A stretch of 15,910 nucleotides of DNA from a bacterium (lineage in GTDB: Bacteria > Armatimonadota > Fimbriimonadia > Fimbriimonadales > JBAXQP01): contig JBAXQP010000021.1 of the NCBI GenBank assembly GCA_037131655.1, positions 1 through 15,910 of the forward strand, given 5' to 3'. The translations under genes and the position numbers were made by a program. Below are positions 5,859 through 13,191 of this stretch, in pieces (positions within the stretch are counted from its first letter, which is position 1; the number at the start of each line of letters is the position of its first letter). The notes below the pieces were generated by a model. It did not search any database, had not been told where the DNA came from, and was given only the letters and a program-made list of their open reading frames with translations.

Positions 5859-7304
5859 ATGCTTAATACGAGGACGCAGTCTAAACGAAAGAAGCAAATA
5901 AAACGCCTGTTTTGGATGTTATTTATCCTGACAATCGTCTATTTCAGCTCGGTTGCCGCCGTGTTTTATTTCAAAGTGCATACCAAAGCACATGCATGGC
6001 AAAGCGTTCTTCCTGAATCTAAAGCCCCTACTGCTAAATCCCGTATTTTAGTGATTGCCCCTCATTGTGATGATGAGACTCTCGGTTGCGGTGGTTTAAT
6101 TAAACGTTCTGTGAATGCGAATTCAGTGGTTTATGTAGCGATTATTACTAATGGGGATAGTTTCCGAAGGTCTGCTGCTTGGGAAAGTCGTTCTGTTAGG
6201 CTATCCTCAGCCGATTACCTCGCTTTAGCACAAAAACGCCAGCAAGAATCAGTTGCAGCAATGGCGCTCCTGGGTGTGCCTGAGCAACAGATACGATTTT
6301 TGGATTATCCAGACCGTGGTTTATCACCAATGTGGAACAGTTTCTGGTTTATGCCCTATCGCTCATCCTCCACTGGCTTAGAACAATCACCGGACGAGAA
6401 TCCCTATCGGAATATAGTAAGTTACCGAGGCAAGTGTCTTCTGGATGATCTTGTCGCGCTAATTCGCGAGGTAAAACCAACGGACATTTATGTTTCCCAC
6501 CCGATGGATGATCATCCGGACCATGCAGCAGCAGCAGCCTTTGTCAACGCCGCATTAATTCGACTTCAAACTGAAGGCAATAAGGATTTTTTGCAAACCG
6601 TAATCCATACTTATCTTATCCACCGTGGCGATTGGCCTCTGCCGCAAGGCTTGCATCCTAGCGAAGAATTACTTCCTCCCAATAGCTTCCACCAAGCCGA
6701 CGGGACAACCAGCATTTTATATCTTAGCTATAGTGATGAGAAAGCCAAAGAACAAGCTCTGAATAAATACGAATCCCAAATGCCGATGTTGGGTCGATTC
6801 ATGACGAGTTTTATCCGTGAAAACGAGCTATTCAATACGCAAATGCCCGAACAAGCCGTGATCAATAGGTCGATCGACATCAAGCAACTAAGCGATTGGG
6901 GTGGAGTATTACCCCTTATGCTCGATCCAGTGGATGATGACTTATTACGCCATATGGACCCAGCAGTCGACCTGAGAGCGGTCTATTTGACACGTAAGGA
7001 TAATATGCTCTATGTCCGTCTCGATACCAATAGTCGAATTAAATATCACATCCAATATCGCCTAAACCTTCGAGGATTTAGCAGTGATTTCAGACAGAGT
7101 GAAGCGCTTACTGTAACAGCTGGCTCTTGGAAAAAAACACAACCAACAGAGGTCGAATCAAAGGCAAAGGGAAAGAGTTGGGTTTTCGCCATTCCTCTCG
7201 ATCTCATCGGGAATCCCGCTCATGTCGCGATTTATGCAGAAACCAAATACATGGGTGTTCCCGCCGACCGAACCGCCACCTGCTTCGTCAAGCTTAATAA
7301 CTAA
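5859..7304 (+). CDS. Membrane-anchored PIG-L (LmbE-like) zinc deacetylase with C-terminal beta domain
   Basis: A member of the family that removes acetyl groups from N-acetylglucosamine-type amino sugars with a Zn ion. A basic N-terminus (KRKKQIKR) and one transmembrane helix at about 17-38 would anchor it in the inner membrane with the enzyme outside. The family motif PHPDDE appears as PHCDDE (68-73). The second motif, HPMDDHPDH, lies at 214-222. Together they supply the zinc ligands and the general base. At 481 aa it is about twice a minimal LmbE protein. Residues 345-481 form an extra, strand-rich region (LYVRLDTNSRIKYHIQYRL, WVFAIPLDLI) that looks like a beta-sandwich, perhaps carbohydrate-binding. 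No Shine-Dalgarno precedes ATG 5859, but this start gives a sensible anchor. The substrate is unknown; cell-surface polysaccharide is an inference from topology. Confidence 0.85.
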   Translation: MLNTRTQSKRKKQIKRLFWMLFILTIVYFSSVAAVFYFKVHTKAHAWQSVLPESKAPTAKSRILVIAPHCDDETLGCGGLIKRSVNANSVVYVAIITNGDSFRRSAAWESRSVRLSSADYLALAQKRQQESVAAMALLGVPEQQIRFLDYPDRGLSPMWNSFWFMPYRSSSTGLEQSPDENPYRNIVSYRGKCLLDDLVALIREVKPTDIYVSHPMDDHPDHAAAAAFVNAALIRLQTEGNKDFLQTVIHTYLIHRGDWPLPQGLHPSEELLPPNSFHQADGTTSILYLSYSDEKAKEQALNKYESQMPMLGRFMTSFIRENELFNTQMPEQAVINRSIDIKQLSDWGGVLPLMLDPVDDDLLRHMDPAVDLRAVYLTRKDNMLYVRLDTNSRIKYHIQYRLNLRGFSSDFRQSEALTVTAGSWKKTQPTEVESKAKGKSWVFAIPLDLIGNPAHVAIYAETKYMGVPADRTATCFVKLNN

Positions 7305-7347
7305 TCTTACTTTGCAGGCTTGTGAGATGCTCTGGTAGACTCGATGC

Positions 7348-7353
7348 AGGAGG
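7348..7353 (+). promoter_or_regulatory. Shine-Dalgarno site that sets a GTG start
   Basis: AGGAGG ends eight bases before GTG 7362. The upstream in-frame ATG at 7344 overlaps this site and has no ribosome binding site of its own, so the GTG is the likely start. Confidence 0.85.
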
Positions 7354-7361
7354 ACATTATC

Positions 7362-9272
7362 GTGGCAAAGTCAATGAACCCTAGGTTCGTCGAGCAGTAT
7401 CAAAAAAAGCTTACAACCCCTGAGCAGGCAATTCGTGAAATCCGACCAGGTCAGCGCATATTTATCGGTTCAAATTGCGCAGAACCGCTAGCACTGGTAG
7501 AGGCATTAACTCTTCGCGGAGATACTCTCGAGGATAATGAAATACTTCACATTCTCCGCCTTGGCGTTACCCCAAGCACTGAAGAGAAATTTGTCGACCG
7601 ATTTCGTTCAAATGTATTCTTCATTGGGGCGAATTTAAGGAAAGCCGTTGCACGTGGCACAGCCGATTATACTCCGGTCTTTTTGTCCGAAATCCCTGCC
7701 CTTTTACGTTCCGGTCAGCTTCCGATAGATACAGCGTTAATCCAAGTATCGCCGCCTGATGAACACGGTTATTGCTCCTATGGTGTCTCTGTAGATATCG
7801 TAAAGGCAGCGGCTGAAAGCGCTCGTTTTGTTGTCGCGGAAGTAAACCCCCAAATGCCTCGCACCCTTGGAAACAGCTTCATTCATATTAACGAGATCGA
7901 CCGATTTGTCGAGAGTAATCATCCTATTTTATCTGTTGTCCAGGAAAAAGCAGATGAGATTGCGATGAATATCGGCAAGAATATTGCTGACCTTATCGAA
8001 GATGGTTCTACTATACAAATGGGGATTGGCACAATCCCTGATGCAATCTTGCATTTTCTTGACGGAAAAGAAGACCTGGGAGTCCATACGGAAATGTTCT
8101 CCGACGGACTTTTAAAGGTCATCGAGAACGGGATTGTCACCTGCCGCAAGAAGACGCTCCATCCATATAAAGTTATCGCCTCATTTGCGATGGGCAGCCC
8201 TGAGCTTTATGCTTCAATCGATAATAATCCGTTCTTCGAATTCCACCCCACTGAATACACTAACGACCCGTTCATTATCGCTCAGAATGACAAGATGGTC
8301 GCGATTAACAGCGCGATTGAAGTAGATCTCACTGGACAGGTATGCGCAGATTCGATCGGCACCTATTTCTACAGTGGTATTGGTGGTCAAGTTGACTTTA
8401 TTCGTGGCTCTGCTCGAAGCCGCGGTGGAAAGCCTGTTATTGCCCTTCCCTCCACTGCTAAAAACGGTGCTAAATCACGTATCGTCGCCTCTCTTAGTCC
8501 GGGCGCGGGAGTTGTAACGACTCGTGGTGACGTTCATTATGTTGTCACTGAATTCGGCATTGCCTATCTTCACGGCAAATCAATCCGCGAACGAGCTTTA
8601 TCGCTTATCAACATTGCCCATCCTCAATTCCGCGAAGAGCTTTTAGACCAAGCGAAAGAGCTTCATTTTATCTACCAAGACCAACCAGAAGCTCCGTTGG
8701 TGACTCGTTATCCGAATGAGTTTATCACTAAGGATATACTTGAAGATGGCATTGAAGTTACTGTACGACCGGTGCGAGGCACTGATGAACCTTTGATGAA
8801 AGCTTTCTTCTACAAACTATCAAAAGAAACCGTTTATCGCCGTTTCCACGCTCAAATGAAGGCTATGCCTCATCGAGCGATGAAAGACATGATTGACGTC
8901 GACTACAAAGACCGTATGGCACTTAGCGCAACGGTAGGTGAACTAGGTAAGGAAGAAATTGTCGGTGTTGGCCGCTTCTACAGAAATCCTTCCAACAATT
9001 TCGCCGAAGTAGCGTTTACCGTTCGTGACGATTGGCAAGATCGCGGGGTAGGTTCCATCTTATTCGCACGCCTTATCGAAACCGCTCGCCAAATGCGGAT
9101 CACCGGTTTTGACGCCTATGTTCAATGGGATAATCACCGAATGCTCCACATCTTCATGGAAAGCGGTTACGAAATCAGCAGCCGCCTAGAAGGCGATCAA
9201 TACTTATTGAAAATGAGCTTTGAAAAGAAACGCCAAGTCCCTCCCGAATCAAACAAACACGGAGCGGAGTAA
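7362..9272 (+). CDS. Acetyl-CoA hydrolase/CoA-transferase fused to a GNAT acetyltransferase
   Basis: A 636-aa two-domain enzyme. Residues 1 to about 445 form a class I CoA-transferase of the acetyl-CoA hydrolase / 4-hydroxybutyrate CoA-transferase type, which moves CoA between short-chain acids. Recognisable parts are VSPPDEHGYCSYGVSVD (about 130-146), MGIGTIPDAILHFL, and LGVHTEMFSDG, whose glutamate (Glu244) is the expected covalent CoA-thioester residue. Residues about 460-620 form a GNAT domain with the acetyl-CoA-binding motif A VRDDWQDRGVGSILF and the entry VTVRPVRGTDEPLMKAFF. The GNAT part may acetylate lysines, possibly in its partner domain, in response to acetyl-CoA. Bifunctional proteins of this type are known in databases, so this is not new. 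It follows the PIG-L gene by 57 bases on the same strand. The exact acid substrate cannot be read from sequence. Confidence 0.9.
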   Translation: MAKSMNPRFVEQYQKKLTTPEQAIREIRPGQRIFIGSNCAEPLALVEALTLRGDTLEDNEILHILRLGVTPSTEEKFVDRFRSNVFFIGANLRKAVARGTADYTPVFLSEIPALLRSGQLPIDTALIQVSPPDEHGYCSYGVSVDIVKAAAESARFVVAEVNPQMPRTLGNSFIHINEIDRFVESNHPILSVVQEKADEIAMNIGKNIADLIEDGSTIQMGIGTIPDAILHFLDGKEDLGVHTEMFSDGLLKVIENGIVTCRKKTLHPYKVIASFAMGSPELYASIDNNPFFEFHPTEYTNDPFIIAQNDKMVAINSAIEVDLTGQVCADSIGTYFYSGIGGQVDFIRGSARSRGGKPVIALPSTAKNGAKSRIVASLSPGAGVVTTRGDVHYVVTEFGIAYLHGKSIRERALSLINIAHPQFREELLDQAKELHFIYQDQPEAPLVTRYPNEFITKDILEDGIEVTVRPVRGTDEPLMKAFFYKLSKETVYRRFHAQMKAMPHRAMKDMIDVDYKDRMALSATVGELGKEEIVGVGRFYRNPSNNFAEVAFTVRDDWQDRGVGSILFARLIETARQMRITGFDAYVQWDNHRMLHIFMESGYEISSRLEGDQYLLKMSFEKKRQVPPESNKHGAE

Positions 9273-9642
9273 GGGAACAGTTTACATATCATTTGAAATT
9301 TACTCAGGCAATTAGGCTCAAAGACATATAGCCTTTGATGGCGGGAGTTTAAGATGAGACCGAATCAGGCCAAATATTCCTCCCATATGTTGACTATCAG
9401 CCTAAGCATCTTAAACTCAGGTATGGGATATGTGCGGGCAAGGCAGTGATTAGGGTAGAATATCTCCCGTCTAACGATTTTTAATCATTGCAGACCTTTT
9501 TGATCCCAATGATTTCAGTTCAACCTTCTGGCTCGTATGCTAATAGTAACGAATTGGGACGCGAGGTTGGGCATCGACAGCCTGTTCGATCGGAATGATC
9601 CGATCATCGGGGTTAACATGGTCCGGTAGGAGGACAATAGAT
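9273..9642 (+). other. 370-base non-coding region with several hairpins before rplI
   Basis: No convincing gene on either strand. It contains an apparent pseudoknot (9345-9428, listed separately), GGGTAGA/TCTCCC (9453-9468, one bulge), AATCATTG/CAATGATT (9483-9490 with 9507-9514, perfect), and GATCGG/CCGATC shortly before the rplI ribosome binding site. AGGCT/AGCCT (9314-9318 with 9330-9334) lies at the 5' end. It may be an rplI leader, an independent RNA, or both. No strong promoter was found. Confidence 0.5.
9345..9428 (+). ncRNA. Candidate H-type pseudoknot, unknown RNA class
   Basis: GAGTTTAAGATG (9345-9356) pairs perfectly over 12 bp with CATCTTAAACTC (9407-9418) across a 50-base loop. 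Inside the loop, TCCCATA (9381-9387) can pair with TATGGGA (9422-9428) just outside the stem, which is the geometry of a pseudoknot. An inner AGGC/GCCT helix (9367-9370 with 9400-9403) is also possible. I do not recognise a known riboswitch, tmRNA, 6S, SRP or RNase P signature. The strand is assumed from the neighbouring genes. Confidence 0.4.
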
Positions 9643-10098
9643 ATGAAAGTAATATTAACGCACAACGTGCCCAAACTGGGCAAAGATGGCGATGTCATCA
9701 CTGTCGCAGACGGTTATGCACGCAACTATCTGCTTCCACGCAGTCTGGCAAAAGTAGCCGATGCAAGCAACATGAAGTCTCTATTAAAAAGACTATCAGT
9801 ATTAGAGCGAAAAGCGGAAACGATTAAAGCTAACGCAGCAGAAATGGCAGGAAAGCTTGAAGGTCAATCGATTACCGTCAAAGCAAAGACTGGTAAGAAT
9901 TCGACCAAACTTTTTGGCACAATCACTGCCAATGATATTGCAGATGCGATTAAGCAGCAGTATAAGCTCGATGTTGACAAACGACGGATTGCACTTCCCG
10001 ATCCTATCAAAACAACCGGCGAGCACGAAGTATCGATTCACTTCCATCAGGATGTCGATACCAAACTGAAAGTGGTTGTCGAGAGCTTAGCCGAATAA
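9643..10098 (+). CDS. rplI: 50S ribosomal protein L9
   Basis: L9 binds 23S rRNA at the base of the L1 stalk and helps maintain reading-frame fidelity. The protein is 151 aa, close to the usual 149. The N-terminal rRNA-binding domain is clear: MKVILTHNVPKLGKDGDV, then VADGYARNYLLPRSLA (family signature, about residues 22-37). A long connecting helix at about 45-75 leads to the C-terminal domain with GKNSTKLFGTITANDIADA and IHFHQDVDTKLKVVVE. ATG 9643 is chosen over the longer frame from 9595 because AGGAGG (9628-9633) lies nine bases upstream and the alignment to L9 begins here. dnaB follows, which is a conserved neighbour, but the usual rpsF, ssb and rpsR genes are not upstream. Confidence 0.97.
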   Translation: MKVILTHNVPKLGKDGDVITVADGYARNYLLPRSLAKVADASNMKSLLKRLSVLERKAETIKANAAEMAGKLEGQSITVKAKTGKNSTKLFGTITANDIADAIKQQYKLDVDKRRIALPDPIKTTGEHEVSIHFHQDVDTKLKVVVESLAE

Positions 10099-10135
10099 AA
10101 CGGCACAGCTTGCATTGATATTAGAGTTCTCTTTT

Positions 10136-10183
10136 GCTCCCCGTTGGAATAAATTGTGCAATCGTTCATCTCCGACGGGGAGC
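10136..10183 (+). promoter_or_regulatory. 13-bp hairpin between rplI and dnaB
   Basis: GCTCCCCGTTGGA (10136-10148) pairs with TCCGACGGGGAGC (10171-10183), with one G-U pair and a 22-base loop. No U-tract follows, so it is not a classical terminator. Its position suggests partial termination or RNA processing that lowers DnaB output relative to L9. Confidence 0.55.
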
Positions 10184-10222
10184 TAATTATCTTAATTATT
10201 GGTTAATGAAAAGAGGGATATG

Positions 10223-11593
10223 ATGCGACCGCCTCTTGATAAGGTGCCGCCTCAGAGCTTAGATGCCGAAATGTGCACGCTGGGCTCCATGCTTATTGAT
10301 CGTGTGGCAATCGACAAGGTTGCCGAAACATTAAACGCGGACGATTTCTACCGAGAGATCCATCGCCATGTTTATGATGCAATCGTATCTTTGCATGAGC
10401 GAGATGAAGCCGTCGATATGGTTACGGTCAAAGAAGAATTAATCCGCCGAGACCTGCTTAGCACAATCGGTGGCGTTGATTACCTCGCTCAACTCATGGA
10501 AAGCGTTCCTTCAGCAGCAAATGCCGAATATTACGCCAGCATCGTTGAAGAGAAAGCCATCCTTCGCCGCCTCCAAAGCGCCGCCCACCGTATTGTCCAA
10601 ATGTCCGAAAACGAAGAAGAGGGCATCAATGACATTCTTGGCAAGGCCGAACAGTGTGTTTTTGATGTTGGACAACGGCGCATGGGCTCGTATTTTACGC
10701 CCATCAAGCCGCTAGTCAGCGAAATGATCGACAAGCTCGAACAGCTTTATCTTGCAGGCAAACCTGTCATAGGTCTGCCGAGTGGGTTCGAACAACTGGA
10801 CAGAATGACTTCAGGCTTGCAACCTTCCGATTTGATTATTCTTGCGGCTCGACCGTCAATGGGTAAAACCAGCCTCTGCCTCAGCATGGCTCAACATGCA
10901 GCCCTACGAGAAGAAAAGACCGTCGCTTTATTCAGCTTAGAAATGTCTAAGGAACAGCTCGTTCAACGCATGCTGTCAGCGGAAGCTAATATTGGGGGCA
11001 CCAAGCTTCGAACAGGTTCTCTTAAGGATGATGATTGGCAAAGGCTTAGCGCCGCATGTGAAAAGTTGCATAAGGCAAAGATTTGGATTGATGATGCTGC
11101 TGATATTTCATCTTTAGAGATGAGGGCAAAATGCCGTCGTTTAAAAGCGGAAGCCGGTCTTGATTTAATCGTCGTTGACTATCTCCAGTTAATGCGAGGC
11201 AGTCGCCGAACGGAAAACCGAACCCAAGAAATCTCTGAAATTGCCAGGTCATTAAAAGCGCTTGCCAAAGAACTCCGCGTGCCTGTTCTTGCTTTATCTC
11301 AGTTAAGCCGCGCAGTCGAACATCGCGACAATAAACGCCCAATGTTAAGCGACCTTCGTGAATCAGGTTCAATTGAAGCTGAAGCTGACATCGTTATGTT
11401 CATTTATCGCGAAGAATATTATAAACGAAGGGATGCCGGCGACGATGATCCGACCCCAAGTGAAACCCCAGGGGGAATTAGGACAGAAGAAGCCGAAATC
11501 ATCATTTCCAAACAACGAAACGGCCCAGTAGGAACCATAAAACTAGCCTTCCAACCCGACTACGCCCGATTCCGCAATCTTGCGTCTGATTAA
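10223..11593 (+). CDS. dnaB: Replicative DNA helicase DnaB
   Basis: The hexameric ATP-driven helicase that unwinds DNA at the replication fork. Length is 456 aa, normal for the family, with no intein. The N-terminal primase-interacting domain (about 1-105) has PPQSLDAEMCTLGSML and GGVDYLAQLMESVPSAANA. The RecA-like domain contains Walker A ARPSMGKTS (about 209-217), LFSLEMSKEQLVQRML, Walker B LIVVDYLQLM, and the sensor segment LALSQLSRAVE followed by RPMLSDLRESGSIEAEAD. The end is IKLAFQPDYARF, as usual. The start is ambiguous between the adjacent ATGs at 10220 and 10223; AGAGGG at 10212-10217 suits 10223 better. The frame also opens at TTG 10199, without support. It lies 124 bases after rplI and is probably co-transcribed in part. 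Confidence 0.97.
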   Translation: MRPPLDKVPPQSLDAEMCTLGSMLIDRVAIDKVAETLNADDFYREIHRHVYDAIVSLHERDEAVDMVTVKEELIRRDLLSTIGGVDYLAQLMESVPSAANAEYYASIVEEKAILRRLQSAAHRIVQMSENEEEGINDILGKAEQCVFDVGQRRMGSYFTPIKPLVSEMIDKLEQLYLAGKPVIGLPSGFEQLDRMTSGLQPSDLIILAARPSMGKTSLCLSMAQHAALREEKTVALFSLEMSKEQLVQRMLSAEANIGGTKLRTGSLKDDDWQRLSAACEKLHKAKIWIDDAADISSLEMRAKCRRLKAEAGLDLIVVDYLQLMRGSRRTENRTQEISEIARSLKALAKELRVPVLALSQLSRAVEHRDNKRPMLSDLRESGSIEAEADIVMFIYREEYYKRRDAGDDDPTPSETPGGIRTEEAEIIISKQRNGPVGTIKLAFQPDYARFRNLASD

Positions 11594-11623
11594 AAGAGGG
11601 GGCGAAGCACGAAGCTAGTTCGG

Positions 11624-11668
11624 GTATTCCCCCTTTCCAAGGGGGGAATACAAAGGGGTCTTCCGGGT
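11624..11668. repeat. Dispersed C/G-run hairpin repeat, copy A
   Basis: GTATTCCCCC (11624-11633) pairs perfectly with GGGGGAATAC (11642-11651). The 3' tail, AAAGGGGTCTTCCGGGT, resembles the tail of the element at 13766-13811. It lies 30 bases after the dnaB stop in a convergent gap and may also act as a terminator for either gene. Confidence 0.55.
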
Positions 11669-11730
11669 ATTTATTCTCACAGATTTCGCATTACATCCCC
11701 CTAGCCCCTAAGCACCGATGCGGGTGGGGA

Positions 11731-12834
11731 TTAGCTATCAACCTCCCGATAGAGACTATCCCTCTCCACAGGCACACGCCCTGTTTCAATTATCATCTCG
11801 ACCAAAGCGGTTCGGGTTAAGACTTGGGTTTTCATACCAGGGTTGTCGTCGGCATAGACGACCTCGTACTCATGAACGGTACCATCAACATCATCAGCGC
11901 CGTACCAAAGGGCAACCTGTGTTACTGCGGGAGTATTCATCACCCAGAACGACTTGATGTGGGGGAAGTTATCCAGCATCAAACGTGACAGGGCTATATT
12001 TCGAAGGTCATCCTCGCCAGTTGGATGAGGCAGATCGGACAACTCTGTTCCCTCCGGATGGAAGCATAATGGGGTGAAGGCAAGAAAGTGTTTGGTTTCA
12101 TCTTGAAGCGCGCGAAGCTGGAGTAGATGATCAACTCGCTCTTCGATGGTCTCGATATGACCATAAAGCATGGTCGCGTACTGTGGCAAACCAGCTTTAG
12201 CCACTATGCGCGCAACTGCTTTCCACTCTCTACTATCAAGCTTGCGATCGAAAAGCGCATCTCGCACCCGATCACTCATCACCTCTACGCCACCACCAGG
12301 TAAGCTTTCTAGACCAGCTTCGATTAAGTCCTGAAGTGTCGCCTCAAGTGACTTACCGGCAACTCGGGCTATTTCGATTAACTCAACGGGAGTGAAAGCC
12401 TTTATATGTACTCCAGGCCGAACTTCTTTGACCGTACGCAGCAAATCGAGATAGTAGTTGTAGGGCAAACGCGGGTCAATGCCGCCGACTATATGGACTT
12501 CAGTAATCGGCACATCCTTATGCTGAAGAAGGCGCGATCTGACCTCATCCAAGCTTAAAGTATAGGGATCCGGCCCGCCTTTTTTAGCGTAAAAAGAGCA
12601 AAATCGACAGGCTTTGTTACAGATATTCGTGTAATTGATATGCTGGTTGCGGACATAGTAAGCCTTATCGCCATACAAGCGCTCTTTGGCTATATTCGCC
12701 AGATAGCCCACCCCAGCTAGATTGCGAGACTGATATAGCCGAATGCCATCATCAAAGGTCAAACGCTTTTCGCTCAGCACCTTCTCATAAATATCCATCA
12801 ATTCCGTTCCGACAACACGCTCAGCTACAATCAT
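11731..12834 (-). CDS. mqnE: Aminofutalosine synthase (radical SAM), menaquinone biosynthesis
   Basis: Joins 3-[(1-carboxyvinyl)oxy]benzoate to SAM-derived adenosine to give aminofutalosine, early in the futalosine pathway to menaquinone. Its 367-aa length is typical. The [4Fe-4S] cluster motif is CNKACRFC (Cys72, Cys76, Cys79). Features separating it from the related MqnC are TEVHIVGGIDPRLPY, HIKAFTPVEL, the LPGGG motif near residue 188, and SRLMLDNFPHIKSFWV with GADDVDGTV in the C-terminal part. The neighbours are not other mqn genes, so the pathway is scattered. The ATG at 12834 has only an AAAGG immediately next to it, but a TATACT box ends seven bases upstream, which suggests a leaderless transcript. 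ATG 12798 is an alternative start. Confidence 0.93.
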   Translation of the reverse strand: MIVAERVVGTELMDIYEKVLSEKRLTFDDGIRLYQSRNLAGVGYLANIAKERLYGDKAYYVRNQHINYTNICNKACRFCSFYAKKGGPDPYTLSLDEVRSRLLQHKDVPITEVHIVGGIDPRLPYNYYLDLLRTVKEVRPGVHIKAFTPVELIEIARVAGKSLEATLQDLIEAGLESLPGGGVEVMSDRVRDALFDRKLDSREWKAVARIVAKAGLPQYATMLYGHIETIEERVDHLLQLRALQDETKHFLAFTPLCFHPEGTELSDLPHPTGEDDLRNIALSRLMLDNFPHIKSFWVMNTPAVTQVALWYGADDVDGTVHEYEVVYADDNPGMKTQVLTRTALVEMIIETGRVPVERDSLYREVDS

Positions 12835-12841
12835 ACCTTTG

Positions 12842-12870
12842 AGTATACCAGCCGTTTGTCCTTGTGGTAA
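12842..12870 (-). promoter_or_regulatory. Promoter of mqnE, placed for a leaderless mRNA
   Basis: On the minus strand, TTACCA (12870-12865), a 17-base spacer and TATACT (12847-12842). Only seven bases separate the -10 box from the ATG, so transcription would begin at or within a base or two of the start codon. Confidence 0.6.
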
Positions 12871-12887
12871 TCGATCGAAAATACTGG

Positions 12888-12914
12888 TAATAATACTAGA
12901 AACTGGTATTATTA
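12888..12914. promoter_or_regulatory. 12-bp AT-rich inverted repeat upstream of mqnE
   Basis: TAATAATACTAG (12888-12899) and CTGGTATTATTA (12903-12914) pair with one T-G mismatch around AAA. It begins 18 bases beyond the mqnE -35 box, centred about 66 bases before the predicted start, a common place for a transcription-factor operator. Confidence 0.45.
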
Positions 12915-12989
12915 GCTGTTTAGCCTATTTTAGTCAATAATTTCTGGAGATAAATTAAGAATTTCGTGGTATTAAATAAATAGAGAATG

Positions 12990-13043
12990 GCCGGCACGTC
13001 TTGTTTACATCTTTCGGGATGAGCCGGCTCGTCCCGTTTACAT
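12990..13043. repeat. Two 21-bp direct repeats, 33-bp period
   Basis: Copies at 12990-13010 and 13023-13043 match at 18 of 21 positions; both begin GCCGGC and end GTTTACAT. The second overlaps a near-perfect palindrome GGGATGAGCCGGCTCGTCCC (13016-13035). It looks like an intergenic repeat module in the otherwise non-coding 12835-13191 gap. Confidence 0.6.
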
Positions 13044-13077
13044 AGGGCAAGCATCGGCTTGCCCTTAAATATTTTTG
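13044..13077 (+). terminator. Hairpin plus U-rich tail with no upstream plus-strand gene
   Basis: AGGGCAAGC (13044-13052) pairs perfectly with GCTTGCCCT (13057-13065) around ATCG, followed by TAAATATTTTT. It has terminator form for rightward transcription, yet the nearest plus-strand gene to the left ends at 11593. Confidence 0.5.
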
Positions 13078-13115
13078 CTTCGAGCTATCACTTCTCCCAC
13101 ATTGTTAAATATCTC

Positions 13116-13144
13116 TTGTCATATGTGCTTCAAATGCTTATAAT
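13116..13144 (+). promoter_or_regulatory. Sigma-70 promoter of apt
   Basis: TTGTCA (13116-13121), a 17-base spacer and TATAAT (13139-13144). The predicted start near 13151 leaves a 40-base leader with AAGGAGG at 13178-13184, seven bases before the apt ATG. Confidence 0.85.
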
Positions 13145-13191
13145 AGATTTGACACGGAAAAATAATGCGATCTATCGAAGGAGGCCGTTAA

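Noticed and set aside
7344..7361. ATG 7344 as the CoA-transferase start
   Set aside because: It overlaps the AGGAGG site that serves GTG 7362.
9595..9642. Longer N-terminus for ribosomal protein L9
   Set aside because: The AGGAGG site at 9628-9633 lies inside this extension, and L9 homology begins exactly at ATG 9643.
12990..13043. CRISPR-like array
   Set aside because: Only two imperfect 21-bp units with a 12-base interval and no cas gene nearby.
13149..13154. TTGACA as a second -35 box for apt
   Set aside because: No -10-like sequence at 16-18 bases; the promoter just upstream is far better.
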